From contig NW_025062477.1 of NCBI RefSeq assembly GCF_000002995.4, positions 7,722,649 through 7,786,648 of the forward strand: 64,000 nucleotides of DNA. Direction: 5' to 3'. Origin of the DNA: Brugia malayi. Taxonomy: Eukaryota > Nematoda > Chromadorea > Rhabditida > Onchocercidae. Under the pieces are notes generated by a model that had not been told where the DNA came from, did no database searches, and saw only the letters and a program-made list of their open reading frames with translations. Of this stretch, positions 24,401 through 46,507 are shown in pieces. Each line of letters begins with the position of its first letter. The stretch's first letter is position 1. The position numbers and the translations under genes are program-made.

Positions 24401-27400
24401 ATTCCAAACTTTCATATAGTTATGAACTTGAATAGATTGTTACTACCAATCAGTGCAGATGTTATTCAGCGTGATTTTATTGCACTCAGAGTTTGACATG
24501 TTTTAGTTTTTCATAATTCACTTGCCATTTATTACGATGTTCTGTTTAGTGTATTTATTGTCTAGCTTGTACAGCACATCATTTTCTCTGTAAATGACAA
24601 ACATCGAATTTGTGATTCAAAATTATCGTTTTCTTTTATTTTGAGATGTTTTTCAGCGTGAGAAATCACTCGGGACAAATCCAACAGTTAAATGTGTGTA
24701 CAGAAATAATAACAGGTGCTGAAACCGATTGCACTAACTCTGCACGTCGTTGGCAAATACCTGTTCTGGATCCATCTTGGATTATTGAATCTATAGTACA
24801 GGTAGTGAATTTCTGTTATGGTACTTTAAATGAAAAATTTCAACTATTTGAAACATTCAGTGGTAATGTTGGCGGAATTGTAATTTTTTGATTGTAGAAT
24901 CAACTGCAACCAGTGCAGATACATTTATTCCACGACCAACCTTACAAGAATTATATGCGGAAGGATCGATTATGGATGCATACTAAGCAACAAAAACCAA
25001 GCAACGATAGATTATGTGTGCTAGATAGAATGAGCAATAATGAGCTGCTTTTCATTCGGGAAACTTTAAACAAAAACGAAAAGGCGACAAATCCACAATA
25101 TTGTGGGGTGAATGTATTTCAGTCCAATTCAGTCCAGAATGCGGAAATTACGGGAAAATCTGAAGATCGATTGTTAAAAATATTAAATCAGAATACGTTT
25201 GATGAAGCAAATGTTGGTGATACTGATTTATCTTTGTGCTGCATGAGTAACGTTATCTAGTTTACGAAAATCTCCGCTGAATGGAGAAATTTTTTTTTTT
25301 TTTGAGAATAAAAACTGAGCAGTTGAAGTTAGCAAAAATCATTTCAACCGAAATTATAAGCGAAATTATGAGAAGCTATTATTTTAATATATTTGATTTT
25401 TGGTGAAAAAATGCAGCAATTTTTCTAGCAGTATGGCAAGAAAAATTCACAGGGACAAACAAGTAACAATTTGGCTGCGGTTTTAGATCTTACCGAAGCA
25501 TTTAGTTATGTTAATGAAATAAATACGCAGAACACATTGTGTACTTCACCAGATAGAGAAACATGGGTAGGTCCCTCAACGTGCAGAATTTTGGTATTTT
25601 ATTTGATCTTAATATAATTAACATGGTTTGTTTTGTTTGATCTAAGTTGATAAAAGCAAATAGGAAAGCAGAGAAAAATCATTATTCAGCTCTAAAGATT
25701 GTGAATAATTCAACTTAAAATTAATCAGCAAAAAAAATTTTTTTTCAATTAGAAGAATTAGATAGTTGTAAACTGATTGCTTTGGTTGTTCATTTATGCT
25801 TTCAAAAGTGAGCAGTTTGTGTGAAGTTAACAATTGCAGAATGATACAGCAGTGGACCGTGCGATTGATGAAGCACTGGTTAAAACCGCTCATGCAAACA
25901 ATACCCCGTGGGCATCATCGATTAGGCGAGCTAATGATTATAATCGCATGCAGGTAAACTTCATGGGTTGCTTTATTACTATAATAATTGTAATAATTGA
26001 TATATGCAAGACATGAAATGCTCCTCTGCAATTTTTCCGAGAATTCTAGATATTGAGGCGGGATAATAATAGGTCAAAGTCGTTGAGGGTGTGTACATAG
26101 CTGGTGATGCTTGTAATTTGTCCAAACTTTTTTTTTTTGATTCTGCATGACAATCTTTTCTTCCAAAAAATCTCAAATTCAATTAAATCTTTAAGTTAAT
26201 TTCCTAAAAGTAATCTTATAACTTTGTAGATCAGGCTAAATAAGAGAAATGCTCAATCATTCTCACCGATTGAACCTATGGAAAGTCCTAAAAAGGCTAG
26301 AACAACAATTTTTGAAAATTGCCAACCAGTTATTTCGAAAGACGAGAAAAAGTTTGTAAAAATTTATATTTAATATGACTTTTTAAATCGGTGCGCTCTT
26401 CAAGTTGAAATCTTCAAAATATAGTTTGGATTGGACAATATTTTTAGGAGAAGAATAGCTGAAAAGTTGGCTAAACTGGCTGTACAAAGAGAGCAATATA
26501 TGCGATTTATAGAGGCCGAGAAAAAAAAACAGCTCGTATGTTGATTTTATTTGTTCTAGAAAATAAAGTTAGTACTAGTCGAAGCACTACTGAACTTCGA
26601 TTATCTTTTTTAGGAGCAAGAGGAGAAAGCAAAAGTACATATGGATTCAGTAAAACGATGTACTAAAAAAAGATGTGTTGAACTACCCGAGCCCGAATAC
26701 TACGGATGGAGAGAAAGCAGCCCACGTCCGTACGCGCTTTTCTATTAGTACTTTTGGTGCTTTTGTTTTATCTTATCTATCAGAAAATTTTGCAGTGTTT
26801 CAAAATGTGTTCATACATATTTTGTGAAATGAGGTTTAGCATTTCAAATCATTTCTCTCACACTGTAATGGGTATCACTGACGGTAAATTGTAACTTGTT
26901 TGTGATCTCCACAATTACGATATGCTTTTTAGCATTGCTACACAGATACTCAACCCTTTCGATACTGATCTAGTAAGTTTTTTGCAAATTAAAAGTAATT
27001 TCTTTAAATCTAAGGTGTCATTTTTTTTCAAATTTTTATTTTTTGATAGCATTTTGTATTCTTTTGTTTTTGCTATCTTTTGATTAATGCATAGGTGATG
27101 ACTTAACAACTTAAAAATATTAAGTAACGAAAAAGTTGATAGTACCAAAAACAGGAGCCAAATTCTTCAGTGAACTTCTTCAGATTCTTTAAGCAACAGA
27201 ATTTGTTTTTTATTTTCAGGAAGAGAACGATGGAGAAGCACCTGTGCTGTCTAAAAGAGAAGAGCAGAATCAAGGAAATAAAACAGGGTAATTTGATTGA
27301 TCATGAGTGATATTTATGTTTTATTTCTTTTTTTTCATCAATTGCTACTAAGATTTTAATGGATCAGTATTGAAAAAAGTTATAAAAATGTTGAAAAGGA

Positions 27401-29551
27401 TTATTTTTGATCTGATTTTTATAATTTTTAAATCGGAAAGATGCATTATTGGTTCTTTTTTTTTATGCAGAAGGACTAATCTAGCATTTAATTTGCAGTG
27501 GTCCTTGAAAAATGTGATATCTGTCATTAAATTTCGATTTGACTCTTTTTTGAATATGTATTTGGATTTAAGCATAGTGGAGCTAGGTGGAAACGCTGCT
27601 GTAATTAAAACAATTGTCATAACCAATAAAACAATATGTTTTACTTCAACTACACGATATGTAGGTCTCATTGAATAAATCCAACATTTTATTATTATTT
27701 TTTCGTAATAGCGCTAGCAACGTAAACTAGAAGTTATAAAAATGTATGTAGTGTACAAATAAGTTCTCTTTAGGGAGTTCAGTTGCAGTTTGAACAGGAG
27801 CTTATATTCATACGTTGTTTTAGTTCTGGAAAAATCAGATCCATCATTTATCTTTTGTAGGACAGAGATGCCTTGGTGACCATGGTTCTGGAATTAGGTG
27901 GAGCAGTATGCAATGAATTCGGTGAAAAGGTAACCCATTTAGTTTGCGGTCGGATAGTGCGCAATGAAAAATTGCTTTGTTCAATTGCCAAGGGACTCTT
28001 AATTGTCGACGAGGATTATGTTATCGATTCTCATGCACAGTCAAAGTGGCTTGAGGTTAGTACTTATTAATTATTCCTTTCAACGTGGTAAGTAGTATCG
28101 ATTATTCGATAAAGGATAACACTTATTGAATTGCTTTGCCTCATTAAATTTCAGCACAATGTGTTGTCAAAGGTAATGAAAAGTTGATTTTATACTGAAC
28201 AGCGAATAAGAGTGTAATAATGAGAAAGCTAACAAAGCAGTTACCACTGAGAAAAGTAGAGGTCATGTGTGTCTCCTAGTGTTCCTCATCTTTTGCTTCT
28301 AGGTCCATCACTTTCTTTTTTTCCCACTACATTAATTTTGTATTTTTTTGTAATATCTTTCTTGACTCTTTGGTGATATCATCCGCTAGAAAAACTTTTA
28401 TTATAATAAAGCCAAACTGCTATCTGGTCCGTTTGAGTTGAAGGACTGCGAAGTTGCTTGGTCTTGAGAACTGGTGGAATATTTTTTAATTAATGAAACT
28501 AGAAAACACTTTTTATGATGAAATGTTAAATAGTTATAAACTTGACAGTGCTTCGAAGAGTCTTGAGAACAGGAAATTACTCTTATTTTTATACACATTT
28601 TCCTAGGCCGGTAATTACGAATGGGGAAGTGCCCACTCAGTGACCAAACACGGCCTCCTTTCATCACAGCGTTTTCTTTCTTTTGCATTGGCATGCCCTC
28701 GATGGCGACAGAAGATCGAAAAGGTTCCTCAAATTTGTTTCACAAATATCAAAATCATTAGAAATGTCCAAATATAGTAGAACCAGTGTCATGCGTTTGA
28801 CAAGATTCTGCTGAAGTGCTCGTAAGGAGCTTTCGTTTTCTATTACTATCAGTTTTTTCCATATTTTACTAGGACAGAAGTCTTGTGACCTTAAGGCAAC
28901 AAAAAAAGCTAATGGATTATCAGAATGAATTGATGCAGTATTACTGAATTGTAGAATTCGGCTGAAAGAGCCTTCCACAATTGGAAAGCATTACTTTACT
29001 GCGGTCGTCGTCGATTTGCCGATCTTAAGCGTATCATTCGTTTCGGTGGTGGAGAAGCGTATTTAAGGTACACATTTGTTTTGATCTATCTTTGTTTCGG
29101 TTTTAGGAAAATTTTTCAGAAAATATGGTGCTTAAATTTTAGAGATGATATCTGCTCACTGGAAGGATTCACTGTTGCGCTTGTAGAAAAGTCAAGATTT
29201 TGGAATTCTCAGGTCAGCTCGGATTCATTTTGATTTTCAGTATAGAGTTTTTTCAGGTCGTGGATAGTAGAAAAATTTCAGAACACGAGAAATTTGCTTC
29301 GCACATATTGAACATCTTAAAATAATGAAATTCAGCAATGTTTAGGTTCTTGTCATCTCCAAAAAATGGACGGTGATGTGACAGCTTTTCAGGAAGTGGT
29401 GGAGCTTATCAAGAACAATATACAGTGTTTCGACATAGACTTTCTCGCTACATACTTAACACTAGAAAAAGAATATGAAGTTGAAAAACACTTCCACAAA
29501 GATTATGTGGTTGAATTAAACCGCATATCACGATGCAAGCATTCACTGTGA
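18469..29551 (+). CDS. TOPBP1: TOPBP1/MUS-101-like multi-BRCT replication and checkpoint scaffold
   Basis: TOPBP1 links phosphorylated replication factors during origin firing and activates ATR at damaged forks. The start is ATGAAGATG at 18469. BRCT signatures occur in order: WITSKDCLE with DDFYVLPIFRGKVF (19099-19238), MMGGTISKAFTKKVTHLVAD (19713 on) with LSVSWIFTAW (about 20050), LIGKNGGVYTGNMKRNHCTH (20348-20573), YLCGIEDENFKKYKRL with THVVVGPQRLDW and VVTSEWLLDCAK (22234-22979), LSFRIVV...ENHGG with VSSFWL (23255-23762), DGHVVGLSRLSE with PVLDPSWIIESI (24215-24801), then the C-terminal pair: VLELGGAVCNEF, THLVCGRIVRNEK, YEWGSAH, HNWKALLYCGRRRFADLKRI, IRFGGGEAYL. TGA is at 29549-29551. The RNEK and YEWGS motifs and following tail are specific to TOPBP1 BRCT7/8. 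About 25 exons, one intron only 47 bases. A Lys/Glu-rich linker (26230-26740) precedes BRCT7. Exons around 26740-27300 are uncertain. Confidence 0.9.
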
Positions 29552-29711
29552 TTGGCTTGAATATTTTTAGCATAAAAGGATTTCTCGCTTCAAATAATTA
29601 TGCCGAAAACACGATTTATACATCGCCGTGGTTCGATCCAAATGTTCATAATATTTGGTATTACTTAGAAGTCTTTCACTGTTCCATGCCTTGTACATTG
29701 GATATATTCTT

Positions 29712-29760
<49 letters not shown>

Positions 29761-30236
29761 CAAATCCTCATGTTTTTGTTCTGGTCGTAACTTTCCTCAT
29801 AAAACAAAAATTTATATCTCTACTATATTCTATTTTTAGTATTTTACTAATAAAATCCCTTCACATTCCTAAACATGAAATGAAATGATTCACATATATG
29901 TCATAAGAACAGCTTAAAGGTGCTACAGTTTGAAATTAACTAATAAAACGCTGCTTTTATATTTTATGCATTTTTTGCCTTTACATTTTATGCAAAAAAG
30001 AAAGTGAAAGTTTAATATAACTAAATAGTATGATTGTGCCACTCCACAAAATTTTGAAAATGTTTGGAACTTCTTATGTGATAGTCATATTCATGTGAGA
30101 AAAATTTATTCAACTTAAAAACAAACGAAATTAATGGGACTGATAAATCTAATTTAGAATGTATCAATATAGCAAAAAGTTTAATTTAAAGTGTATCAGT
30201 ACTGTAATTCTTCCGAAACAAGCAAGGAATTTGAAG
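29552..30236. other. Convergent 3' region between TOPBP1 and DPH6
   Basis: 685 bases holding the two 3' UTRs and the (TA)21 run. No coding potential seen apart from a chance frame through the TA repeat. Confidence 0.7.
29714..29755. repeat. (TA)21 microsatellite
   Basis: Twenty-one perfect TA units, 162 bases past the TOPBP1 stop, in the interval between the convergent genes TOPBP1 and DPH6. Self-complementary and likely to be variable in length. Confidence 0.95.
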
Positions 30237-31850
30237 TCATTTATTTTCAAGATGTAATTTGGAAAGAGAAAGATAAGCCACAGCGGCAAAATCATTTACA
30301 GAATGTTCCACAATTTTTGTTTCGTCTACAACAATCCGCTTCGTAAAAAATGGGCAATTCACAACGAACGTCTCATATTCACCTCCCTCGCCACATATAT
30401 GAACACCGTATCGGCTACTGAGATCCAGCAGAAGGTTTTTCATCTCAAAAAATAAAATCCCAAATTACAGATTCAGCACATGAATGTTCATATATCATTA
30501 CGACTATGCACTAGCTCTCTCTGAAAAGATATACCTCGCGTAAAGATTTCCCAAGATGCCTTGTCGATAGACCCAGTGCAGCCACTTTAACAATAATTGC
30601 TTCAATCCCAGACGAAATGATTTCATCGAACAGAACTGCTTGATCTGCGTTCCACAAGTAAGTTAATGGCTCCAAATTCAATCTTCTGCATACATTTTGA
30701 ATACGATTTTTCTGGTAGCTACTTAGGATAGCACCGCTCGAAACAGCTGTAAAACTTCAGAGACCTATAAACTTATGAGCAAAGTTAACTGCAAATCAAA
30801 CGTGACAATACAAAATTTAAGTTGGAACAATATTCTGCTAGCAAATGACGAATGGAAAACACTTCTGATGGTTAGAAGTCGATAACAATAAAACGTAAGA
30901 GCTGACGGCAGGCTTGATTAAATCAGAAACTTTTGAATAAGTGGAGAAGGAAATGCAATTATTAGTGAATACGACGATAATATTTCAAGGCAAATCTTCG
31001 GAAAGGAGGAACTCTGAAGGCATTTCGGGAAGTTATACAAATTTACTAAGTCAGTAACAATGCACTCAGTATCTGACCACATTCCTGAGCAAACAGTTTT
31101 ATGTGAAGAGCACTCTAAAACTCAAAACGGCCAGTTCACTGAATTTTTAAAAACTCCGATTCGTCAGTCTTTCTTTCAAAAAAAAAAAAAAAGAAGATCT
31201 ACTAAGATAAGCGAATATACCCTCAATATCAGGATGTTTTTGCTTAATGAACGCAAGCAACTCATATAGATCCTCCACTTCATCATTATTTTCCTCTTCA
31301 TAAAAAATACCCGTTTTTATCGGTCTTCCTCGTATTTCGCGTCGATAAAGCGGAAGGCCACATGCCTCACTGTACAGCTGAAGTACCGTAAAACTAAAAC
31401 AAAAACTACCCATTCAACCCTCAGTATAATTAGACAAAACGGAAAAAAAAAACTGAACATACTCACCAAGTCCAACTAGCTTTATGACCTACGATCAATA
31501 TTAATTGCTGTTAGAAACTCGTACGTGTTTAAATCAGATGATCAACTTGCATATTCCATAGAGGCATAGAAAGAACCACTGCGTTACACAAATGTCTGCT
31601 AATTACACAAATGTCGTATAAGATCCAACACTATTGCTTGATTAAAAAGAATGGAAAAGAAATATGGGTAAGAATTTACCTGAACTCCCTTGTGGGCAAC
31701 ACACTGATACATGTAACTATCCATCTCCTCCTCATCATCGCTCGGTGGATGCAGATTAGCAAGGCATGTAATATCGTGTCCATTCCTCATACACACCATC
31801 AAGCTGTAACAACTATCCTTCCCTCCCGATACTAACCCAACCACCTTCAT
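30237..31850 (-). CDS. DPH6: DPH6: diphthine-ammonia ligase (diphthamide synthetase)
   Basis: Catalyses the last step of diphthamide formation: ATP-dependent amidation of diphthine on elongation factor 2, in the cytosol. Four exons: 31850-31680 (MKVVGLVSGGKDSCYSLMVC, with the PP-loop SGGKDS, then DSYMYQCVAHKGVQ), 31377-31221 (LYSEACGLPLYRREIRGRP, NDEVEDLYELL), 30746-30535 (SGAILSSYQKNRIQNVCRRL, EAIIVKVAALGL, HLGKSL) and 30443-30237 (RYGVHICGEGGEYETFV, VAYLSLSKLHLENK, stop). All joins keep frame and add to 747 bases, 248 residues, slightly shorter than the human enzyme (267). The catalytic PP-loop and the HICGEGGEYET motif are intact. It is a stand-alone synthetase without the RidA-like extension seen in some fungi. 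The start codon is the family start. Divergent from eIF6. Confidence 0.96.
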
Positions 31851-32509
31851 CGACTACCTCAGCGTAATATCATTCAAATTACATTTCTACTCAAACAAAC
31901 TTGTAAATGGCGGCCACTCGACAATTCGTGAAAGACTGTTTCTTGCTCTGCCAAAGTTTTTAGGTTCTTTTAGGCAATTGTCAGTTGTAGTTAGATACGA
32001 GGAATGGATGAGTGTTTTTATGATGTGTAACGTAAAGGGAGTACGGCGCTTCAGTGTAGTTTTTACTTTGATTTTCTCCTTTTTTGTCTTAGCTGGAGTT
32101 ATCATTCTCGTCCCCGTCTATAGATTATTTGCCCAAAATTCAACATTTATTAAAAGATTTAATTGACATTGCACCTTACAGTTTTGTGATGATAACCTTT
32201 AACTGATGAGTTACATAGGACGATTACATGCGTCTCTCTTTCGAAAAGCCCACATTCAACCATTTTTACGTGCGATTGTTATTGCACTAGAAATTCATTA
32301 GTTGAATATATCGAGAGATGTAAACAAGAGTAGACATCTGTGTTTGCTCCTGAGGGATGATTTTAGATCTCATGATTTTAGATGAAAATCATGTCATCGA
32401 TAATTTTCTTTGAACATAAGATTATGTTGTGATTCTCTTATTTATCATTTCTTACCGTATCACTTATGTCATTTCTGTTCACTGTGTGCAATTCTTAGCA
32501 TTTTTACAG
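31851..32509. other. Divergent intergenic region between DPH6 and eIF6
   Basis: Should contain the promoters of both genes. Two overlapping short frames of 60-72 codons on opposite strands (31887-32166) are shadows of one another and show no family signature. No TATA-like or other element can be assigned with confidence. Confidence 0.5.
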
Positions 32510-32614
32510 GTTTCACTTTTGTTTTTCAACATTTTTGCAGGTTTCACTTTTGTTTTTCAACATTTTTGCAGGTTTCACTTTTGTTTTTCAACATTTTTGC
32601 AGGTTTCACTTTTG
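32510..32614 (+). repeat. 31-bp tandem repeat carrying 3' splice signals, just before eIF6
   Basis: Units begin at 32510, 32541, 32572 and 32603: three full copies plus a partial fourth, period 31. Each full unit ends in CATTTTTGCAG and the next begins GTTTCACTTTTG. The first copy is itself preceded by GCATTTTTACAG. Hence AG acceptors stand at 32509, 32540, 32571 and 32602, each behind a strong nematode pyrimidine tract. After the array comes a T-run (to about 32635) and the eIF6 ATG at 32657. Confidence 0.93.
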
Positions 32615-32656
32615 TGTGTGTTTTTTTTTTTTTTTGAATATTTACTAGCGCAAATT

Positions 32657-34898
32657 ATGGCTATTCGTTGTCAGTTCGAAGCAAGTAATGAAGTCGGTGT
32701 TTTTTGCAAGCTAACTAACAGTTATTGTTTGGTTGGAATTGCTGCATCAGAAAGTTTTTACAGGTTAAATAATTGCTTGTTCTCGATTAGTCGACACTTT
32801 TGTTTTTTAGCTTATTGCGCCTTAGCTTTTTTTACTCCTTCTGACAATGTTATATGTATATTTATGAGCAATTTATGTCTTTGGTGTGGTTTTACTTTTA
32901 ATATTCATCTGGACGCAGTTTTTGGAGGATTTTTTCGATATTTTCTTACGGACAAGTAATATTGTAGCTTAAGGTTGAGGACAATATATTAAAGACGATG
33001 ATGATTTCTCGTGTTGCAGACTGAATAAGTTCCATTTTTTTAATAATCACTTATCAAAGCAAATCGGTTATTCAGCTACATACTTTGACTTTTAAGGACG
33101 GAATTCTTTCAGTGTGGTGGAAGGTGAGCTGGCTGATATAATCCCAGTGATTCATTGCTCCATTGCTGGAACTCGAATTGTTGGACGGATAACAGTTGGT
33201 AACAGAAAAGGATTGTTGGTGCCGAACGATACAACTGATCAAGAATTGCAACATCTCAGGAACAGGTTAATATTTTCATCAGAAAGCTTACAAAAGTTTA
33301 TAAAATATCACTGTTTGCAGTTTACCCGACACTGTGAATATAAGAAGAATAGATGAAAAACTATCTGCGCTGGGAAATGTGATTGCGTGTAATGATTATG
33401 TTGCACTGGTACATCCTGAAATCAGTAAGGAAACTGAAAAGGTACCACTGCTTTCTAAACTTGTGTTTTAAATTCCTAAATTGCCTTCCTAAATTTCTAA
33501 GAACTTCCTTAAAAAAATTTTAAAAAAACTTAAAAAATGAAATTCAAGCCTATGTATTCTTTCTGGCATTATCAAGCTGCAATGATGGGGTATGGTACTG
33601 CATATTGTGGTTTAACTGTAACCTTTTTTATTATATATATTTTTATATATAGCCTTTTTTTATTGTAAAGTTCTTTTTTTTTTTTTTTTTAAAGGTATGT
33701 TTCTGGAAAAAGTAAAAGAAATAAAGCTGATATTTTGAAAATTGTTTCCATTACATATACTTGGTATTTCTTGATCTTGTATCTTTTTCAGTCGTTCGTG
33801 TTCTGGCTTTTGCTGTACTCTATCGCCTTTAACTTCTTTACAATTTCAGGCTCTGGAGGAAGTCTTACAGGTGGAAGTTTTTAGAATGAGTTTGGGCAGC
33901 CATGCTTTAGTAAGTTACTCATCAGCGAATGATTTTGTATTTATATAATCGGAAAATTTTTGTTACAGACTTTTGCAATATCAACTTTCTGTTATCCTCA
34001 TAATTTATAGTTTCCATATCTTTGTGTCATTTCCAGGTTGGTTCATATGCTGTTCTTAGCTCCCAAGGTGCTCTTGTTGAAGCAAAAACTTCTCCTCAAA
34101 CACAGCGTGAGTTAGCTGCTTTAATTCAGGTCCCAGTTGTCGCAGGCACCGTCAACAGGTAATTGCTTCTGTTCTTTATGAATCTGGCTTCATTTTTTAA
34201 AAATTAATTGTGCTTCTGTAAGTTATGGCATACCACCACTATCTCCTGGTCATTTGATTTCTAACATATTTTTAAATATATTTTTCATGCAGTTTACCCA
34301 CCCTTAGTATTTTACTTGTATGAGGTAGTTAAAAAGAAAAAAAAAAAAAAAACATCAGCTACAATAGTACAATATAGCAGTACGGTGTTAGTCAATTATA
34401 AAAACAATAGTTTCAATCCTGCATGATTGAGACATCTTGTTCCTTGTATTTTATGTTGAAGATCCTTTGATGTTTTTTGAATAATCCTTTGATACTTGTG
34501 CATATAATGGAGAAGGTTAGCAATTTGAAATCTTATATAAATTATTCTTCTGGAAAAAATGTTAATTGCTGTATGTGGGGAAGAAATTACACGCGACCTC
34601 TTCTAACACAAAATCTGGGTCCCCAAACCGTTCACACTTTCTCAACTATAGTGAGTGTTAGCCTTTTTAAATCATGAGTGATAAGTTTGATTGTCGGACA
34701 GATTATATTCATTTTCTCTGCAGGGGTTCGGACCTAGTTGCTGCTGGCTTATGTGTTAACGATTGGATCGCTTTTGCCGGTCTCGACACGACAAGTACAG
34801 AATTATCAGTAATTGAATCTTTATTTAAACTTGGTGATCGTGAGGCATCAGCTATAACCAGTGACATGCGGGATGCTCTGATTGATAGTACCATGTAA
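32657..34898 (+). CDS. EIF6: Eukaryotic translation initiation factor 6 (eIF6)
   Basis: eIF6 binds the 60S ribosomal subunit, is needed for its nucleolar maturation and prevents premature joining to 40S. Six exons: 32657-32763, 33113-33265, 33321-33441, 33850-33909, 34037-34158, 34724-34898. They add to 738 bases, exactly 245 residues plus stop, the same length as the human protein. Landmarks: [146 protein letters not shown]. This is the five-fold pentein barrel with no gap. Every intron is GT-AG. The start is the family start. The last intron is the longest (565 bases). The 5' leader probably begins at one of the repeated acceptors upstream. Confidence 0.98.
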
Positions 34899-35514
34899 TG
34901 GAAGATATATATCTACGAGGAATAGAATGTGATTTCTCCAGAACAAATATGCCCACCAGGATTAAAATTCCTATATGTTCTCTAAATCTTCTTTATTCTT
35001 GTACACTACGAAAACATTTCCATGTCTTCTTGATTTTTCTGTCTCTCTGTGCTTTTCCCACAGCATTATATTTCATAGCAGACTTTTTTCAATTTCATTC
35101 CTTTTAGTGATCAAAATTGTTAATAGCGAAGTAATGTAAAATTAAAAATTCTTGTAAATTGATGTGTATATTCCGGCTAACATAGGAAGGCGAATCAGAA
35201 TCTTGAGAAAGGGAGAAAAAATATTTTTTTTAAAATTCCGATCCTGTTTTTCCAGTTAATATAGTGGCTGTGAAATTAATCTTCTATGCCTGAAACGGCA
35301 TTTTAGCATTTGAAAAAATTCCACTTAATTTTTAGTCAGTTAAGATAACCAACGAATAAGGATCTCCTAAAAAATGTAAACCTTGCTAAGTATGTAGCAC
35401 AAACAGAAATCGTAAAGAGAAATAGCGAGTTTTTTCCAAACTTATTTTAAATACATAGGTCAGTTAATGGAAACCGATGCATAAGGTTGAAAAAAGAAAC
35501 GTGTGCTATATAAT
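34899..35514. other. Convergent 3' region between eIF6 and POLA1
   Basis: 616 bases with no credible gene. A 69-codon frame at 34898-35107 is mostly hydrophobic and composition-driven. Expected to hold both 3' UTRs. Confidence 0.65.
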
Positions 35515-45968
<10,454 letters not shown>

Positions 45969-46485
45969 TGCTCCAATTATTGTTTAAAAATAATGTCAAC
46001 GTCATATTGTCAAGCATCCGAATCTTTTTGTGGAATGGAATGCGCTCAATTCATACACATAATTACCCTCCCCAGCTCATAAATTACGGAAAAACATGCA
46101 GCATGCATACATAACCTAGAAAATCCTTCTCAATTATCAAGTTGAAAAATTCAAACTAAAACTCTTCCCACGCTAATAGGGTCTTTGACCACTATGAAAA
46201 CATGTAATCTCGGCAAAGTAAACTCGGCAATAACTAGTTGGACAGAGTGTCGGTTAATGAAAGGCCGGAAGAATAGGGCGAATTAGAAGAGAGGTCACAT
46301 GTAAAAGCAAGTTTAGGATTCCTTTCTTACTGCCCTGTTTCCTTGTGAAACAAAGTAGGTTTCCTTTCTTGATGGTTCAAATCGTTGACTTCTTTGTCCA
46401 TACTGGTAGAATCTCGAATCTGCACTGGTTCCGTTCTGTGTACGTGTACTGTGGGAGTCTTCGTGAAATATTTTATTATTCAAAC

Positions 46486-46507
46486 CTCAAACTTGGGTAA
46501 TGGAACC
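46486..46507 (-). other. SL1 spliced-leader-like sequence
   Basis: On the - strand this 22-base stretch matches the nematode SL1 leader at 20 of 22 positions, including the unbroken 3' part ATTACCCAAGTTTGAG; the only differences are CC for TA at positions 5-6. It is followed directly by GT, as the leader is in a real SL RNA gene. No Sm-site-like AATTTTTG was seen in the next 100 bases. It lies 518 bases upstream of the POLA1 start, in the same orientation. Could be an SL RNA gene relic, a diverged leader or a retrocopied mRNA 5' end. Confidence 0.75.

Noticed and set aside
27348..27678. Two frames of over 100 codons on opposite strands inside a TOPBP1 intron
   Set aside because: They mirror one another, have no recognisable motif, and lie between exons supported by homology.
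29533..29790. 85-codon frame through the TA repeat after TOPBP1
   Set aside because: Ile/Tyr repeat peptide from (TA)n; lies in the 3' UTR region.
31464..31493. Possible extra DPH6 exon (VIKLVGL) between exons 1 and 2
   Set aside because: It does not fit the reading phase of the next exon, and direct joining of exon 1 to 31377 reproduces the family sequence without it.
32429..32656. Open frame of repeated FAGFTFVFQHFCR-like peptide running into eIF6
   Set aside because: It is the 31-bp repeat read through in one frame. eIF6 has a conserved start at 32657 and repeats carry splice acceptors, not coding sequence.
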